Shown here piece by piece: positions 25,335 through 33,762 of a DNA stretch of 50,811 bases. Under the pieces are notes generated by a model, which did not search any database, was not told where the DNA came from, and saw only the letters and a list, made by a program, of their open reading frames with translations. The DNA is taken from contig JBMOKU010000056.1 of the NCBI GenBank assembly GCA_049324315.1, positions 1 through 50,811 of the forward strand, read 5' to 3'. Origin of the DNA: JBMOKU01 sp049324315 (GTDB lineage Bacteria; Bacillota; Clostridia; Peptostreptococcales; Thermotaleaceae). The translations under genes were made by a program, and so were the position numbers. Within the stretch, counting starts at the first letter, position 1; each line of letters opens with the position of its first letter.

Positions 25335-28064
25335 CTATTGATTAAGTTCCTTTAATCCAGCCAGAACCTTTTCAGGATATGCAGGCAGTTTGGTTATACG
25401 TACGCCACAAGCGTTATAGATGGCATTATTTATAGCTGCATGAGGTGCAGAAAGCGGCATCTCACCGGCACCGGATGCACCATAAGGTCCAAGTGGTCTT
25501 GGGGTCTCTTGATGGATGATTACCATATCATCCGGAGCATCCTTAATCTGAGGAATTCCACAGCCTGTAAGGGTCGTATGCTTTTCTAGATCTTCGAAGT
25601 CTTCACTCAGGGCTAAACCGATACCTTGAACAAGACCTCCATAAAGCTGACCTTCCAATACCAATTTATTGATGATGGTTCCACAATCGGATACCAATGT
25701 AAGTTTTTCAACCTGGGTCTTGCCTGTAGTAGTATCCACCGCTACTTCTGCCAGAAGCACACCGTACATATAGGTTGGGAATGGATCTCCCTGTCCTGTA
25801 TCTACATCACATGCCGTATTTGGAGAAGTCCATTTTCCTTCATATCTTAATGGTATACCCTCGGCAACCATTTCATCATAGGTTCTATATGTACCGTCCG
25901 CTTTTTTAAGGGCAGCCAACAGGTTTTGACATCCAACAACGATGGCATTACCGGTTACTACATTCTGACGGCTTCCACCGGAAGGCCCGCTGTTTGGTGT
26001 GAATTCCATGTCATTCATGACCAATTTAATCTGCTCCGGTTTTAACCCTAATGGCCTTAACGCCTCGTATGCATAGGTTAACGTTCCCATATCGGCGCCT
26101 TGACCATGATCTTCCCATGTATCTCCAACCGTTACGCCTTCAGGTGTTAACTCTACCCAGCATTCTGATGTATCCGCACCGTCAAGACCGCAGCCATACA
26201 TATTCAACGATACACCTACACCATATTTAATATTTCCACCTTTTTCATTCTTAGTTTTGGCTCTCTCTTTCGCTTCTTTGTACAGTGGTCTTATGGTGTC
26301 GATTGCCTTAGGGAATGCAATGACATCGGGAGCACAGCCTGTCGGTGTGGTAGAGCCTTCTCTATATACATTCAAATATCTGAACTCCAGGGGATCCATA
26401 CCAACCTTTTCTGCCAGCATGTCGACCAGTGTTTCTGATGAGAACAAACTCTGAGGTGAACCGTAGGATCTGAAGGCTGAGCCCCATGCGTGGTTTGTAC
26501 ATACGGTTCTACCTTCACCTCTGATGTTAGGTATGTCATAGCCTGCACCGATAAACTGGGTACCCCTCATGGTAACCAGGTCACCAAACTCACAGTAAGG
26601 ACCATGGTCTACTGACCAATCTGATTCCATAGCTACCAGCTTACCGTCTTTATCCGCACCAAATTTAAGATGAATAAAGAACGGAGACCTTTTTCCGGTA
26701 TAGGTAATCTGCTGATACATATTAAATTCAAGGAATACCGGTCTTTTGGTCACCAGTGCAGCAACACCCAGCAATGCTTCGTTTGTAGGACTGAATTTAT
26801 ATCCAAAGGTTGCTCCCGTAGGATTCTGTACGATGACAAATTTATCTGGGGCAATTCCGATACCTTCTGCTGTCATCAAATGATGGAAGTGCATGGCAAT
26901 ACTCTTAGAATGTACGATCAGCTTGCCCTCTTCATCCATGTAGGCGAATCCCACGTCCGGTTCCAAAACAAGATGTGGCTGTCTTCCCACATAAAAATCG
27001 TCTTCAATGACATATGGCAGACTTTCCATTAACGCTGCTGTATCCTGTCCCTTGACCCGTTTGGTTTCAAAATATACATTGGGCGTTCCCGGATGGATTT
27101 CAATGGCATCCTCGGCCATGGCTGCAGGTGCACTCATATATGCCGGCAATACTTCCAGTTCAACCTTTACTTTTTTCGCTGCTTCTTCTGCTTGCGTCGG
27201 TGTATCTGCCAGTACCATGGCAATGGCATCACCAAACTGGAACACTTTCTTATCATTTAATATCGGTCTTTCCTTGCCATCTCCCTTGTTTTGCGGGAAG
27301 GCTAGACCGTTGATCCTGTTTGTACCGGGAACATCCTTGTAGGTTACAACCTTAAAAACACCTGGCATTTTCTCTGCTTCCGAAGTATCAATAGACAATA
27401 TATTGGCATGGGATACTGTCGCTTGTACCAGCTTAATATGTAACGTATTTTCTGGAAGCTTCAAGCCTATATCTGCCCCAAAATCCCATGTTCCGGTTAC
27501 CTTTGCAATGGCTGATGGCCGTACCACTGAACTGCCTACCATGCTGGCACCTTCTTTTAACTGGAACCATAAATCCTCTTTTGTGATTTCTCCCCTAACC
27601 AATCTGGCGGCATCCATCACCGCATCCACCAAAGGCTTATATCCTGTGCATCTGCAAAGATTTCTGTTTTTCTGGAACCAATTCCTTACATCTTCCCGTG
27701 TGGGATTTACATTTTCATCAAGCAGGGCTTTTGCAGACACAATGAAGCCCGGTGTACAGAATCCGCACTGTGCGGCTCCATGGACCATCCATGCAAGCTG
27801 CAGCGGGTGAAGATTTTCCTCGGTACCTACACCTTCAATGGTGATAATTTGCGCTTCGTCAGGAACTCTTTTCATTTTGACAATACATGACCTTACCACC
27901 TTGCCATCCATGATCACAGAACACGTTCCGCATTCACCTTTTCCACATCCCACCTTGGTACCTGTAAGACACATTTGTTTTCTCAAAAGCTGTGCCAAGG
28001 TTGCTTCAGGGTCTACAACTACCATTCTTTTGATGCCGTTAATGATTACTGTTTTCTTAAGCAT
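25335..28064 (-). CDS. Molybdenum hydroxylase, D. gigas MOP-type aldehyde oxidoreductase
   Basis: A 909-residue protein in one chain. Residues 40, 45, 48 and 60 are the plant-type [2Fe-2S] Cys (CGKGECGTC). Residues 100, 103, 137 and 139 are the second cluster (CGFC, CRC). These eight positions coincide with those of Desulfovibrio gigas MOP. The molybdopterin domains follow, with GASGAGEMPLS at the C-terminus placing the catalytic Glu near 868 (869 in MOP). There is no FAD domain. It should oxidise an aldehyde or heterocycle using Mo-MCD (mono-oxo, sulfido). Strong AGGAGG site. First-but-one gene of the operon; electrons may go to the CCG protein downstream. Substrate unproven. Confidence 0.92.
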   Translation of the reverse strand: MLKKTVIINGIKRMVVVDPEATLAQLLRKQMCLTGTKVGCGKGECGTCSVIMDGKVVRSCIVKMKRVPDEAQIITIEGVGTEENLHPLQLAWMVHGAAQCGFCTPGFIVSAKALLDENVNPTREDVRNWFQKNRNLCRCTGYKPLVDAVMDAARLVRGEITKEDLWFQLKEGASMVGSSVVRPSAIAKVTGTWDFGADIGLKLPENTLHIKLVQATVSHANILSIDTSEAEKMPGVFKVVTYKDVPGTNRINGLAFPQNKGDGKERPILNDKKVFQFGDAIAMVLADTPTQAEEAAKKVKVELEVLPAYMSAPAAMAEDAIEIHPGTPNVYFETKRVKGQDTAALMESLPYVIEDDFYVGRQPHLVLEPDVGFAYMDEEGKLIVHSKSIAMHFHHLMTAEGIGIAPDKFVIVQNPTGATFGYKFSPTNEALLGVAALVTKRPVFLEFNMYQQITYTGKRSPFFIHLKFGADKDGKLVAMESDWSVDHGPYCEFGDLVTMRGTQFIGAGYDIPNIRGEGRTVCTNHAWGSAFRSYGSPQSLFSSETLVDMLAEKVGMDPLEFRYLNVYREGSTTPTGCAPDVIAFPKAIDTIRPLYKEAKERAKTKNEKGGNIKYGVGVSLNMYGCGLDGADTSECWVELTPEGVTVGDTWEDHGQGADMGTLTYAYEALRPLGLKPEQIKLVMNDMEFTPNSGPSGGSRQNVVTGNAIVVGCQNLLAALKKADGTYRTYDEMVAEGIPLRYEGKWTSPNTACDVDTGQGDPFPTYMYGVLLAEVAVDTTTGKTQVEKLTLVSDCGTIINKLVLEGQLYGGLVQGIGLALSEDFEDLEKHTTLTGCGIPQIKDAPDDMVIIHQETPRPLGPYGASGAGEMPLSAPHAAINNAIYNACGVRITKLPAYPEKVLAGLKELNQ

Positions 28065-28102
28065 TTCGAAACCTCCTTTTAAATTAAATCGCTATATTAA
28101 GT

Positions 28103-29134
28103 TTAATACAGCCCACCTTTTCCAAAGCCGCAGTTGGGGTATCTGCAGTCACTGCAGCTTAGACATAACCCTCCATGACCTAGTTTTGCGACATCTTCTT
28201 TGGTCACTCTTTCTCCTGCTGCCAATTTTGGAACGACCAAATCAAAAATTGTTCGTTTACTGTACATAACACAGCCGGGCAGCCCCAGTACCGGTATGTC
28301 CCCGATATAGGACAGTAAAAACATGGCACCCGGCAGCGTGGGTGCACCGTATGACACAATCTCAGCCCCTGACTTCTTTACGCCGCCGGGCGTAACATCA
28401 TCAGGATCCACGGACATTCCCCCTGTTACCGTTATGATATCTACCCCTTCGCCAATCATATCCTTTATGGATTGTGCAATCATATCAGGATCATCTTTTG
28501 AAAAGGTTTGCCTGACCACTTCAGATCCCAACTCCTTAAATTTTTCACGGACTGCCGGTCCGAATTTATCCGGGATTCTCCCATGAAATACTTCATTTCC
28601 TGTTGTTACGATACCGGCTTTCAGCTTTTTTAAAGAAACAACCTGTACAACCGGAGCATTGGATCTGCAAATCTCTTCCATACGAGCAAGCTTGTCATTC
28701 TCAATCACCAGGGGTATAATCCTTGTTCCGGCAACCACCATATCCATATTCACCATCATATCTGTATGCAGCGCTGCCATCATCAGCTCTCCCATGTTGT
28801 TAACCTCATTCAGCGCTTTATAGTTGATTTTCAATAAACCAGGATACGCTGCAATAAGGTTGACCTTGCCCTCTGAAGGTTCTGAGAATGTGATCCCTTG
28901 TCCGGCTGCTGCTTGGGCCATCCTGATGGCTGCTTCGTTTTCGTGGACATCACCTTCTTTATATTCAATAATGCCGATGTGCTCTTTTCCCATGTTCAAC
29001 AATCTCGGTATATCTTCTTTTTTAATGATGTGTCCTTTTTTAAAAGCAGGGCCCTTCGATTTTCCAGGAATAATTTCCGTCATATCATGGGCTAGCAGCA
29101 TGCCTACGGCTTGTTCCACCGCTATCATTTTCAT
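28103..29134 (-). CDS. Molybdopterin-binding protein (MoeA/MogA-like) with Cys-rich tail
   Basis: A 343-residue protein. Residues about 170-310 are a molybdopterin-binding domain: LKAGIVTTGNEVFHGRIPDKF (about 164-184), DIITVTGGMSVDPDDVTPGG and VLGLPGCVMY. The N-terminal 160 residues are lead domains resembling other MoeA-like proteins, but shorter than MoeA (about 400 residues). The extreme C-terminus has four Cys (CLSCSDCRYPNC), likely binding a metal. It would process or insert molybdopterin for the hydroxylase. First gene after the sigma-54 promoter, with GGAGGGGG upstream of the ATG. Confidence 0.85.
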   Translation of the reverse strand: MKMIAVEQAVGMLLAHDMTEIIPGKSKGPAFKKGHIIKKEDIPRLLNMGKEHIGIIEYKEGDVHENEAAIRMAQAAAGQGITFSEPSEGKVNLIAAYPGLLKINYKALNEVNNMGELMMAALHTDMMVNMDMVVAGTRIIPLVIENDKLARMEEICRSNAPVVQVVSLKKLKAGIVTTGNEVFHGRIPDKFGPAVREKFKELGSEVVRQTFSKDDPDMIAQSIKDMIGEGVDIITVTGGMSVDPDDVTPGGVKKSGAEIVSYGAPTLPGAMFLLSYIGDIPVLGLPGCVMYSKRTIFDLVVPKLAAGERVTKEDVAKLGHGGLCLSCSDCRYPNCGFGKGGLY

Positions 29135-29220
29135 GTCTTATCCCCCTCCGTTATTTTTATAACAGCGTTTAGTAGATTGAATTTTTTAAAATATCTGAAT
29201 AGTATTTGCGATTATATATA

Positions 29221-29236
29221 GCAAATTTTGTGCCAA
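29221..29236 (-). promoter_or_regulatory. Sigma-54 (-24/-12) promoter for the molybdenum hydroxylase cluster
   Basis: On the minus strand TTGGCACAAAATTTGCT reads as TGGCAC, five bases, TTGC: the GG and GC pairs are ten bases apart, as in the -24/-12 consensus. Transcription would start near 29209, leaving a leader of about 75 bases before the ATG at 29134. The cluster itself encodes a sigma-54 activator (14163-16034), so this is probably its target. Confidence 0.8.
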
Positions 29237-29444
29237 AATATAGAACATGTAATTTCAACGCATATACGGAAAATCAGATTTATTAGTTGTTCGTTTTTTG
29301 AGCGTTGCCCTATTTTATATTGCTCATTTTTTACACACTCAACATCTTTTGAACACGCATTTTGTTTTTTTCTTTCGGGAATCTACCAAACATACTATAC
29401 AGTATGGCTTTCCTCTGGTATGATCTTTTTGGAGGGGAACGATT

Positions 29445-30785
29445 ATGGACTTATTACTTACACTCATTGCATCTTTTGCAGTTTTACTCCTTGGGGTTGC
29501 TAAGGGTATCTTTATCGGATATCCTCTTTTGTTGTGCTACTCTTTTTTTGTTTTGTTAGCATGTAAAAGGGGTTATCCACTGGCTCAAGTAATGAAAATG
29601 TCTTTTTATGGCGGTAAAAAAGCACTGCTGGTCTTAAGAATATTTGTTTTAATAGGAGCCATCACAGCTTCCTGGATGGCATCCGGTACGGTTCCTGCCA
29701 TTGTCTATTACGGCATACAGCTGATGCATCCACAATATTTTATCCTCTATGCTTTTCTAATCAGCTCCTTTGTGTCTTTTTTATTGGGTACATGTTTCGG
29801 CACCATCAGCACTGTAGGCATTGCTCTTATGGTCATTGCAAAGGGTGGTGATATCAATATCAATATTGCCGCTGGTGCCATCATCGCCGGTTCGTATTTT
29901 GGCGATCGATGCTCTCCTATGTCATCAAGCGCCCATTTGGTTGCTCATTTGACGGAAACAGACATCTATAAAAATATTAAAAACATGTTTCTAACAGCCG
30001 CTGTGCCATTCATCACAGCCATTGTACTGTACGGAGTCATATCCTTTAACCAGCCCCTTGACTTGACACAAAGTAGTTTAAGCAGTGAAATCATAAAGAT
30101 TTTCCATATCCACTGGACCGTTTTGGTTCCGGCAATTGTTATTCTTGTATTGGCGCTCCTGAAGGTTGATATTAAAATCTCTATGCTGCTCAGTATTGTA
30201 TCTGCTGCTTTTCTCAGCGTATACTTTCAGGGAAATGAGATACGTACCACACTTCATACCATTTTCTTCGGCTATTCTATAAGCGCAGAAACCTCTTTGC
30301 AGTCCATCATAAAAGGTGGAGGGGTTTTATCTATGTTGAAACCAGCCATGGTGGTATTCGTTTCTTGTGCCCTGGCCGGGATTTTTGACGGAACGGCCAT
30401 GCTATCCAGTGTTGAGACGCTTTTAAGGAAGAAGATTACAAAGCACAATGCTTTTTCTTATACCGCGCTGCTCAGCACCGCTTCTGGAATCTTGGGCTGC
30501 AGCCAGACCATCGCCATTGTATTGACAAATCAGCTTATTCATAAAGCCTATAAAGAAATAGATATCGACAACAGTCAACAAGCTATTGATCTTGAGAACA
30601 CAGCCGTTGTCATTTCGCCATTGATTCCGTGGAATATCGCTGCACTGGTTCCTTCCACAACGCTAATGGTGGGTATGACAGATTTCATCCCTTATGCCTT
30701 TTATTTGTATCTGATTCCTATAACACAGTTTATTTATTTAAAAATGAAAGAAAGAAAAATGCCGGAAATACAAAGAACGCAATAG
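29445..30785 (+). CDS. Na+/H+ antiporter, NhaC family
   Basis: A 446-residue polytopic membrane protein with about 11-12 hydrophobic helices. NhaC features include SFVSFLLGTCFGTISTVGIALM near 107-128, a GDRCSPMSSSAHLVAHL motif near 150, TASGILGCSQTIAIVLTNQL and VVISPLIPWNIAALVPSTTLM near 386. NhaC-type carriers also include malate/lactate and amino-acid antiporters, so the substrate is open. SD GGAGGGG precedes the ATG. It is divergent from the molybdenum cluster and shares its upstream region, so it may carry a substrate or product of the hydroxylase (inference). Confidence 0.85.
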   Translation: MDLLLTLIASFAVLLLGVAKGIFIGYPLLLCYSFFVLLACKRGYPLAQVMKMSFYGGKKALLVLRIFVLIGAITASWMASGTVPAIVYYGIQLMHPQYFILYAFLISSFVSFLLGTCFGTISTVGIALMVIAKGGDININIAAGAIIAGSYFGDRCSPMSSSAHLVAHLTETDIYKNIKNMFLTAAVPFITAIVLYGVISFNQPLDLTQSSLSSEIIKIFHIHWTVLVPAIVILVLALLKVDIKISMLLSIVSAAFLSVYFQGNEIRTTLHTIFFGYSISAETSLQSIIKGGGVLSMLKPAMVVFVSCALAGIFDGTAMLSSVETLLRKKITKHNAFSYTALLSTASGILGCSQTIAIVLTNQLIHKAYKEIDIDNSQQAIDLENTAVVISPLIPWNIAALVPSTTLMVGMTDFIPYAFYLYLIPITQFIYLKMKERKMPEIQRTQ

Positions 30786-30815
30786 AAAAGTCTTCTATTG
30801 CGTTCTTTGCATCTT
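30772..30815 (+). terminator. Terminator after the NhaC-type gene
   Basis: A 16-bp perfect stem AAAGAACGCAATAGAA / TTCTATTGCGTTCTTT with a five-base loop, followed by GCATCTTTTTC. It starts inside the last codons of the gene. Confidence 0.8.
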
Positions 30816-30848
30816 TTTCTTATATCTTTTTACAGCTAATTATGAACA

Positions 30849-30890
30849 AAAATACCTCTGTCGCCCACTTCAACGACCAAAGGTATTTCT
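30849..30890 (-). terminator. Terminator after the DUF5317 gene
   Basis: On the minus strand AATACCT and AGGTATT pair, with inner GTCG/CGAC, then TTTTTG. It lies a few bases past the stop of the DUF5317 gene. Confidence 0.65.
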
Positions 30891-30897
30891 TTTTTCG

Positions 30898-31476
30898 CTA
30901 TTCACTAGTATTCTTTTCAATAGATCCCAGCATTTTTGACTGTATAAATAGGAACACACCCACCATCATAAATATATCCCCAATACTTAGGGATTTAGGC
31001 ATGGGATATGGTTTCGGAATATGTATAATATCCCCTAAAAACTTGAATCTGGTTGGTTCTTCCATAAGTGTATGTGTAAAGTCCTTTCCCGCCTTCAACA
31101 TTTCTATGGTTTGTTGATAAAGGTTTCCCTCCACAGCGGGGATTGCTACAGGCATTTTTCCACCATTGGCAGCAATGACCACAAAATTTAAAAAGACCCC
31201 TATGCATATCAGCAGGAATCCCCTAGACCGTATGTTCGATAAAATGGTAATAAACAATAGTATATATACAAACCCATGTATCCAAAATGTATATCGATCA
31301 ACCCATTGGTATAATGGATCTATTTCTTTCATTTTTACCCATGATGCAGCAAACTCGATAAGAGAAGCGATTATAAAAAGACACCATCTTTGGATCGTTA
31401 TATCCAAGAGATGATTAAGCTTACCGCCCCTTATTTTCCCCACCAGTACTGCCGTACCCATCGACTCAACCAACAT
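30898..31476 (-). CDS. DUF5317 membrane protein
   Basis: A 192-residue protein with about four hydrophobic helices (33-46, 67-82, 87-105, 165-182). It contains the DUF5317 hallmark NGGKMPV near 105 and RGGKLNHL near 15, and GDIFMMVGVFLFIQ near the end. The first helix seems shortened compared with other members. Function unknown. Its start overlaps the HD-GYP stop by 11 bases, so the two are translated together. GGGAGGG lies 12 bases before the ATG. Confidence 0.75.
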   Translation of the reverse strand: MLVESMGTAVLVGKIRGGKLNHLLDITIQRWCLFIIASLIEFAASWVKMKEIDPLYQWVDRYTFWIHGFVYILLFITILSNIRSRGFLLICIGVFLNFVVIAANGGKMPVAIPAVEGNLYQQTIEMLKAGKDFTHTLMEEPTRFKFLGDIIHIPKPYPMPKSLSIGDIFMMVGVFLFIQSKMLGSIEKNTSE

Positions 31477-32746
31477 TTGAAATCTTTCCCTCCCATGTAC
31501 TTATATGATCCTGAAAGGCTTTTGCAACGATGGGATGGAATTGCGTGCCTGACTCTTTAATCAAGATATTTTGTGCCATTTGACTGGTCATGGCTTTCCG
31601 GTAGGGTCTATCCGATGTCATTGCATCATAGGCATCCGCCACGGATAATATGCAGGCTTCGATGGGAATTGCTGGTCCTGATAATCCTTCCGGATACCCT
31701 TTGCCATCATATCTTTCATGATGGTACTTGATGATATTGGCAACATCTCCCAGAAAGTCCACTTCAGATAATATTTTCGCACCAATCTCAGGATGCCTTT
31801 GTATCACCATGTATTCCTCTTCGATCAGCTGCCCTGGCTTATTCAAAATGGAATCTGTCACACCGATCTTTCCGATATCATGCAATATGGCCGCTGTCTT
31901 GATACGGTCTATCCTTTCACGATCAAACCCCATTTGTTTTGCAATGCCTACAGCGTAATCCGCTACACGATAAGAATGCCCATTGGTATATTGGTCCTTG
32001 GCTTCCATGGCACTGGACAAGGCTTTGATGGTTTCAAAATATACGTGACGCATGTCCATGTACAGCTTAAAGGAATAACGAGCTAAAAGCAAGGGAACAA
32101 AGAACAAGATAACTACAAATTTGCCAAAGTTTAAGTATGCAAGGGCTAAAAAAACCCCAAGTGGAGATATGGCAAGGAAATTTCGTATAAGCCAAATATT
32201 GCTTATCAAAAGTTCTTTTATGCTTCTTTCTTCTAAGATTGCCATCAATAATGTATAAATTAAAATGTTTACAGCAATATATGTGATGATCGCAAGGAGT
32301 GTACCCATAATATTGATCTTCCCATATTCATAGGAGAAAACCGTCGAGAAAGCTCTATATACTAGTCCCGATGTTAAAGCACATAGCACATATGCTGTTG
32401 CGTTAAATAAATTTTTATATATATCCGTACTAAATAACTTGAAGCCATTCTCTTTCGAATACTCAAAATCACACAAAAACCCTAAAAAAGTAACTAGTGC
32501 GGCAGCAATAGGGTTAAAAACAATAACTGAAGCAAATCCTATAGCAAAAATAACGGACAGATATATTTCAGAGTCACTATCTATACGGAAAGACTCAGAG
32601 ATTATCGCTAAGACAATAAAAAAGACAATTTCGGGTATCAAATTTGATGGTATCCTAAATTTATACAATCCAAATAATAATATAGATAACCCTATTATTA
32701 TAATAGTTCCGGTATATAGTTTTAACTCTCTCTTCATACCGTTCAT
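31466..32746 (-). CDS. Membrane HD-GYP domain phosphodiesterase
   Basis: A 426-residue protein. Residues 1-220 are membrane: about eight helices in a MASE-like sensor. Residues about 235-420 are an HD-GYP domain: HSYRVADYAVGIAKQMG, AAILHDIGKIGV near 285, HPEIGAKIL, HHERYDGKGYPEGLSG near 340, and VADAYDAMTSDRPYR. HD-GYP proteins break down cyclic di-GMP or related dinucleotides. All HD and GYP ligands look present. SD AAGGAG before the ATG at 32746. It is followed by overlapping DUF5317 and preceded by a small ORF bracketed by inverted repeats. Confidence 0.88.
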   Translation of the reverse strand: MNGMKRELKLYTGTIIIIGLSILLFGLYKFRIPSNLIPEIVFFIVLAIISESFRIDSDSEIYLSVIFAIGFASVIVFNPIAAALVTFLGFLCDFEYSKENGFKLFSTDIYKNLFNATAYVLCALTSGLVYRAFSTVFSYEYGKINIMGTLLAIITYIAVNILIYTLLMAILEERSIKELLISNIWLIRNFLAISPLGVFLALAYLNFGKFVVILFFVPLLLARYSFKLYMDMRHVYFETIKALSSAMEAKDQYTNGHSYRVADYAVGIAKQMGFDRERIDRIKTAAILHDIGKIGVTDSILNKPGQLIEEEYMVIQRHPEIGAKILSEVDFLGDVANIIKYHHERYDGKGYPEGLSGPAIPIEACILSVADAYDAMTSDRPYRKAMTSQMAQNILIKESGTQFHPIVAKAFQDHISTWEGKISNVG

Positions 32747-32794
32747 GGCAATTCTCCTTGTACATTATTCTATTTAGGTCGGCGCCCTAAATAA

Positions 32795-32875
32795 TTATCT
32801 CCAAGACATGCCAGCTCCGCCAGCTAAAATCAATGATACTAAGCTCATAAACAATACCATTAATCTGTTTTTCAT
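32795..32875 (-). CDS. 26-aa small membrane peptide
   Basis: A short ORF beginning MKNRLMVLFMSLVS and ending LAGGAGMSWR, with TAA at 32795-32797. It has a basic N-terminus, a single hydrophobic segment and a Gly-Gly near the end, like a small membrane or exported peptide with a short C-terminal tail. AAAGGGGG stands nine bases before the ATG. It lies upstream of the HD-GYP gene on the same strand, inside a 13-bp inverted-repeat unit. Function unknown; possibly a leader or signal peptide for the HD-GYP/DUF5317 pair. Confidence 0.55.
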   Translation of the reverse strand: MKNRLMVLFMSLVSLILAGGAGMSWR

Positions 32876-32877
32876 CA

Positions 32878-32937
32878 GATATAGCCCCCTTTACTTTGTA
32901 AGGCTCTGGTACTTCGCTAATATACCCAGGCTATATC
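32878..32937 (-). promoter_or_regulatory. Folded leader (three-stem) that hides the ribosome site of the small ORF
   Basis: In the minus-strand RNA, GATATAGCC and GGCTATATC form a 9-bp outer stem. Inside are a TGG(G)TA/TACCA stem and a CCTTAC/GTAAAGG stem. The AAAGGGGG ribosome site is shared by the last two stems. It looks like a cis-regulatory switch but does not match any riboswitch consensus I know. Confidence 0.4.
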
Positions 32938-32983
32938 GCTTCGCTATGATTTTATTATTGATGCTGCCGACCTAAATATTGGC

Positions 32984-33637
32984 TTAGTTGTTTACTTTAA
33001 TAACTCTTCTATTAATTGCATCTAAAGTTGCCCTTACGATAGATTCATACTCATCTTTTCTCACAACAGAAGAACCCACCATCAATTCCTCGCCATGCTC
33101 CGTAATCAAGCTGATGGCCGTAACCATCACTTCTCGCTTTGCCAGACATATCTTCTCTACATCTTCTACCACAAAGGTATTATGAACGCCGATAAAAGCG
33201 TGTATACAGTCTAAGGTTGCATTGACAACCAATCGATAAACATTGTTTTTTGAATTAATTCCTTTGGCGATACCTTCAATCAGCTGTTCACCCTTCTGCA
33301 GTATCACCTTTATTTCTGCCAGATTTCCAATGACACCGTAACCGATGGAATTAATCCTTAGTCGATATTCACTCTCTATATCCTGCTTGAATCCGATCTG
33401 TGCCACACTGATCTTTTTATGATCTATCTTCACATCAAATTTCGCAGTCAGTGCAGATTGTATATCCCGAGATATTTGCTTGGCATTTCGATTATTGGAA
33501 GCCAATACATGAATTTCTTCGATCTCATTCTGTTGATCGAAAATGACCTTAGATGATATGACCTCCGGTATATTGTTGATGGTTTCTTCCATCTGTGAAA
33601 CCATTTGCTCACAATTTAGATTCTCCAAAGAAATCAA
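32984..33637 (-). CDS. Unknown 217-aa conserved-type protein
   Basis: Not assigned. The N-terminal 70 residues (NIPEVISSKVIFDQQNEIEEIHV and RDIQSALTAKFDVKIDHKKI) look like a small alpha/beta domain of the kind met in Asp23-like or BON-like proteins. Two further similar segments follow near 95-145 and 150-205 (RLRINSIGYGVIGNLAEIKV; VMVTAISLITEHGEELMVGSS), so it may be a duplicated fold. No membrane segment. Start unclear: TTG at 33637, or TTG at 33628, nine bases after AGGGG. Transcribed in the same direction as the HD-GYP group. Confidence 0.6.
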   Translation of the reverse strand: MISLENLNCEQMVSQMEETINNIPEVISSKVIFDQQNEIEEIHVLASNNRNAKQISRDIQSALTAKFDVKIDHKKISVAQIGFKQDIESEYRLRINSIGYGVIGNLAEIKVILQKGEQLIEGIAKGINSKNNVYRLVVNATLDCIHAFIGVHNTFVVEDVEKICLAKREVMVTAISLITEHGEELMVGSSVVRKDEYESIVRATLDAINRRVIKVNN

Positions 33638-33683
33638 CCCCTAAAATTTCTTGATAAACATGTAACATGTAGGTATTCGACAT
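33609..33683 (-). CDS. Possible 24-aa small ORF overlapping the start of the 217-aa gene
   Basis: An ATG at 33683 opens a frame beginning MSNTYMLHVYQEIL and ending TGA inside the 217-aa gene. GGAAGGA lies 12 bases upstream. It could couple translation of the 217-aa protein, which itself has only TTG starts. Weak support. Confidence 0.25.
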   Translation of the reverse strand: MSNTYMLHVYQEILGVDFFGESKL

Positions 33684-33762
33684 ACTTTGTGAATATCCTT
33701 CCAAAATATTCAGGTTTGTGAAATTAGTAGATTTCTACCATATACCGTTCGTTGCGTTTGCT

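Larger units (their letters stand above)
32771..32978. repeat. Unit bounded by 13-bp inverted repeats, enclosing a small ORF
   Basis: TATTTAGGTCGGC at 32771-32783 is the exact reverse complement of GCCGACCTAAATA at 32966-32978. The 208-bp unit holds the small ORF 32795-32875 and a folded leader. It could be a small mobile element or one long-range mRNA stem. The left arm can also fold locally (ATTTAGG/CCTAAAT). Confidence 0.6.

Noticed and set aside
32878..32937. c-di-GMP-I riboswitch
   Set aside because: The stem layout is suggestive but the conserved aptamer core bases are missing, so it is left as an unnamed leader.
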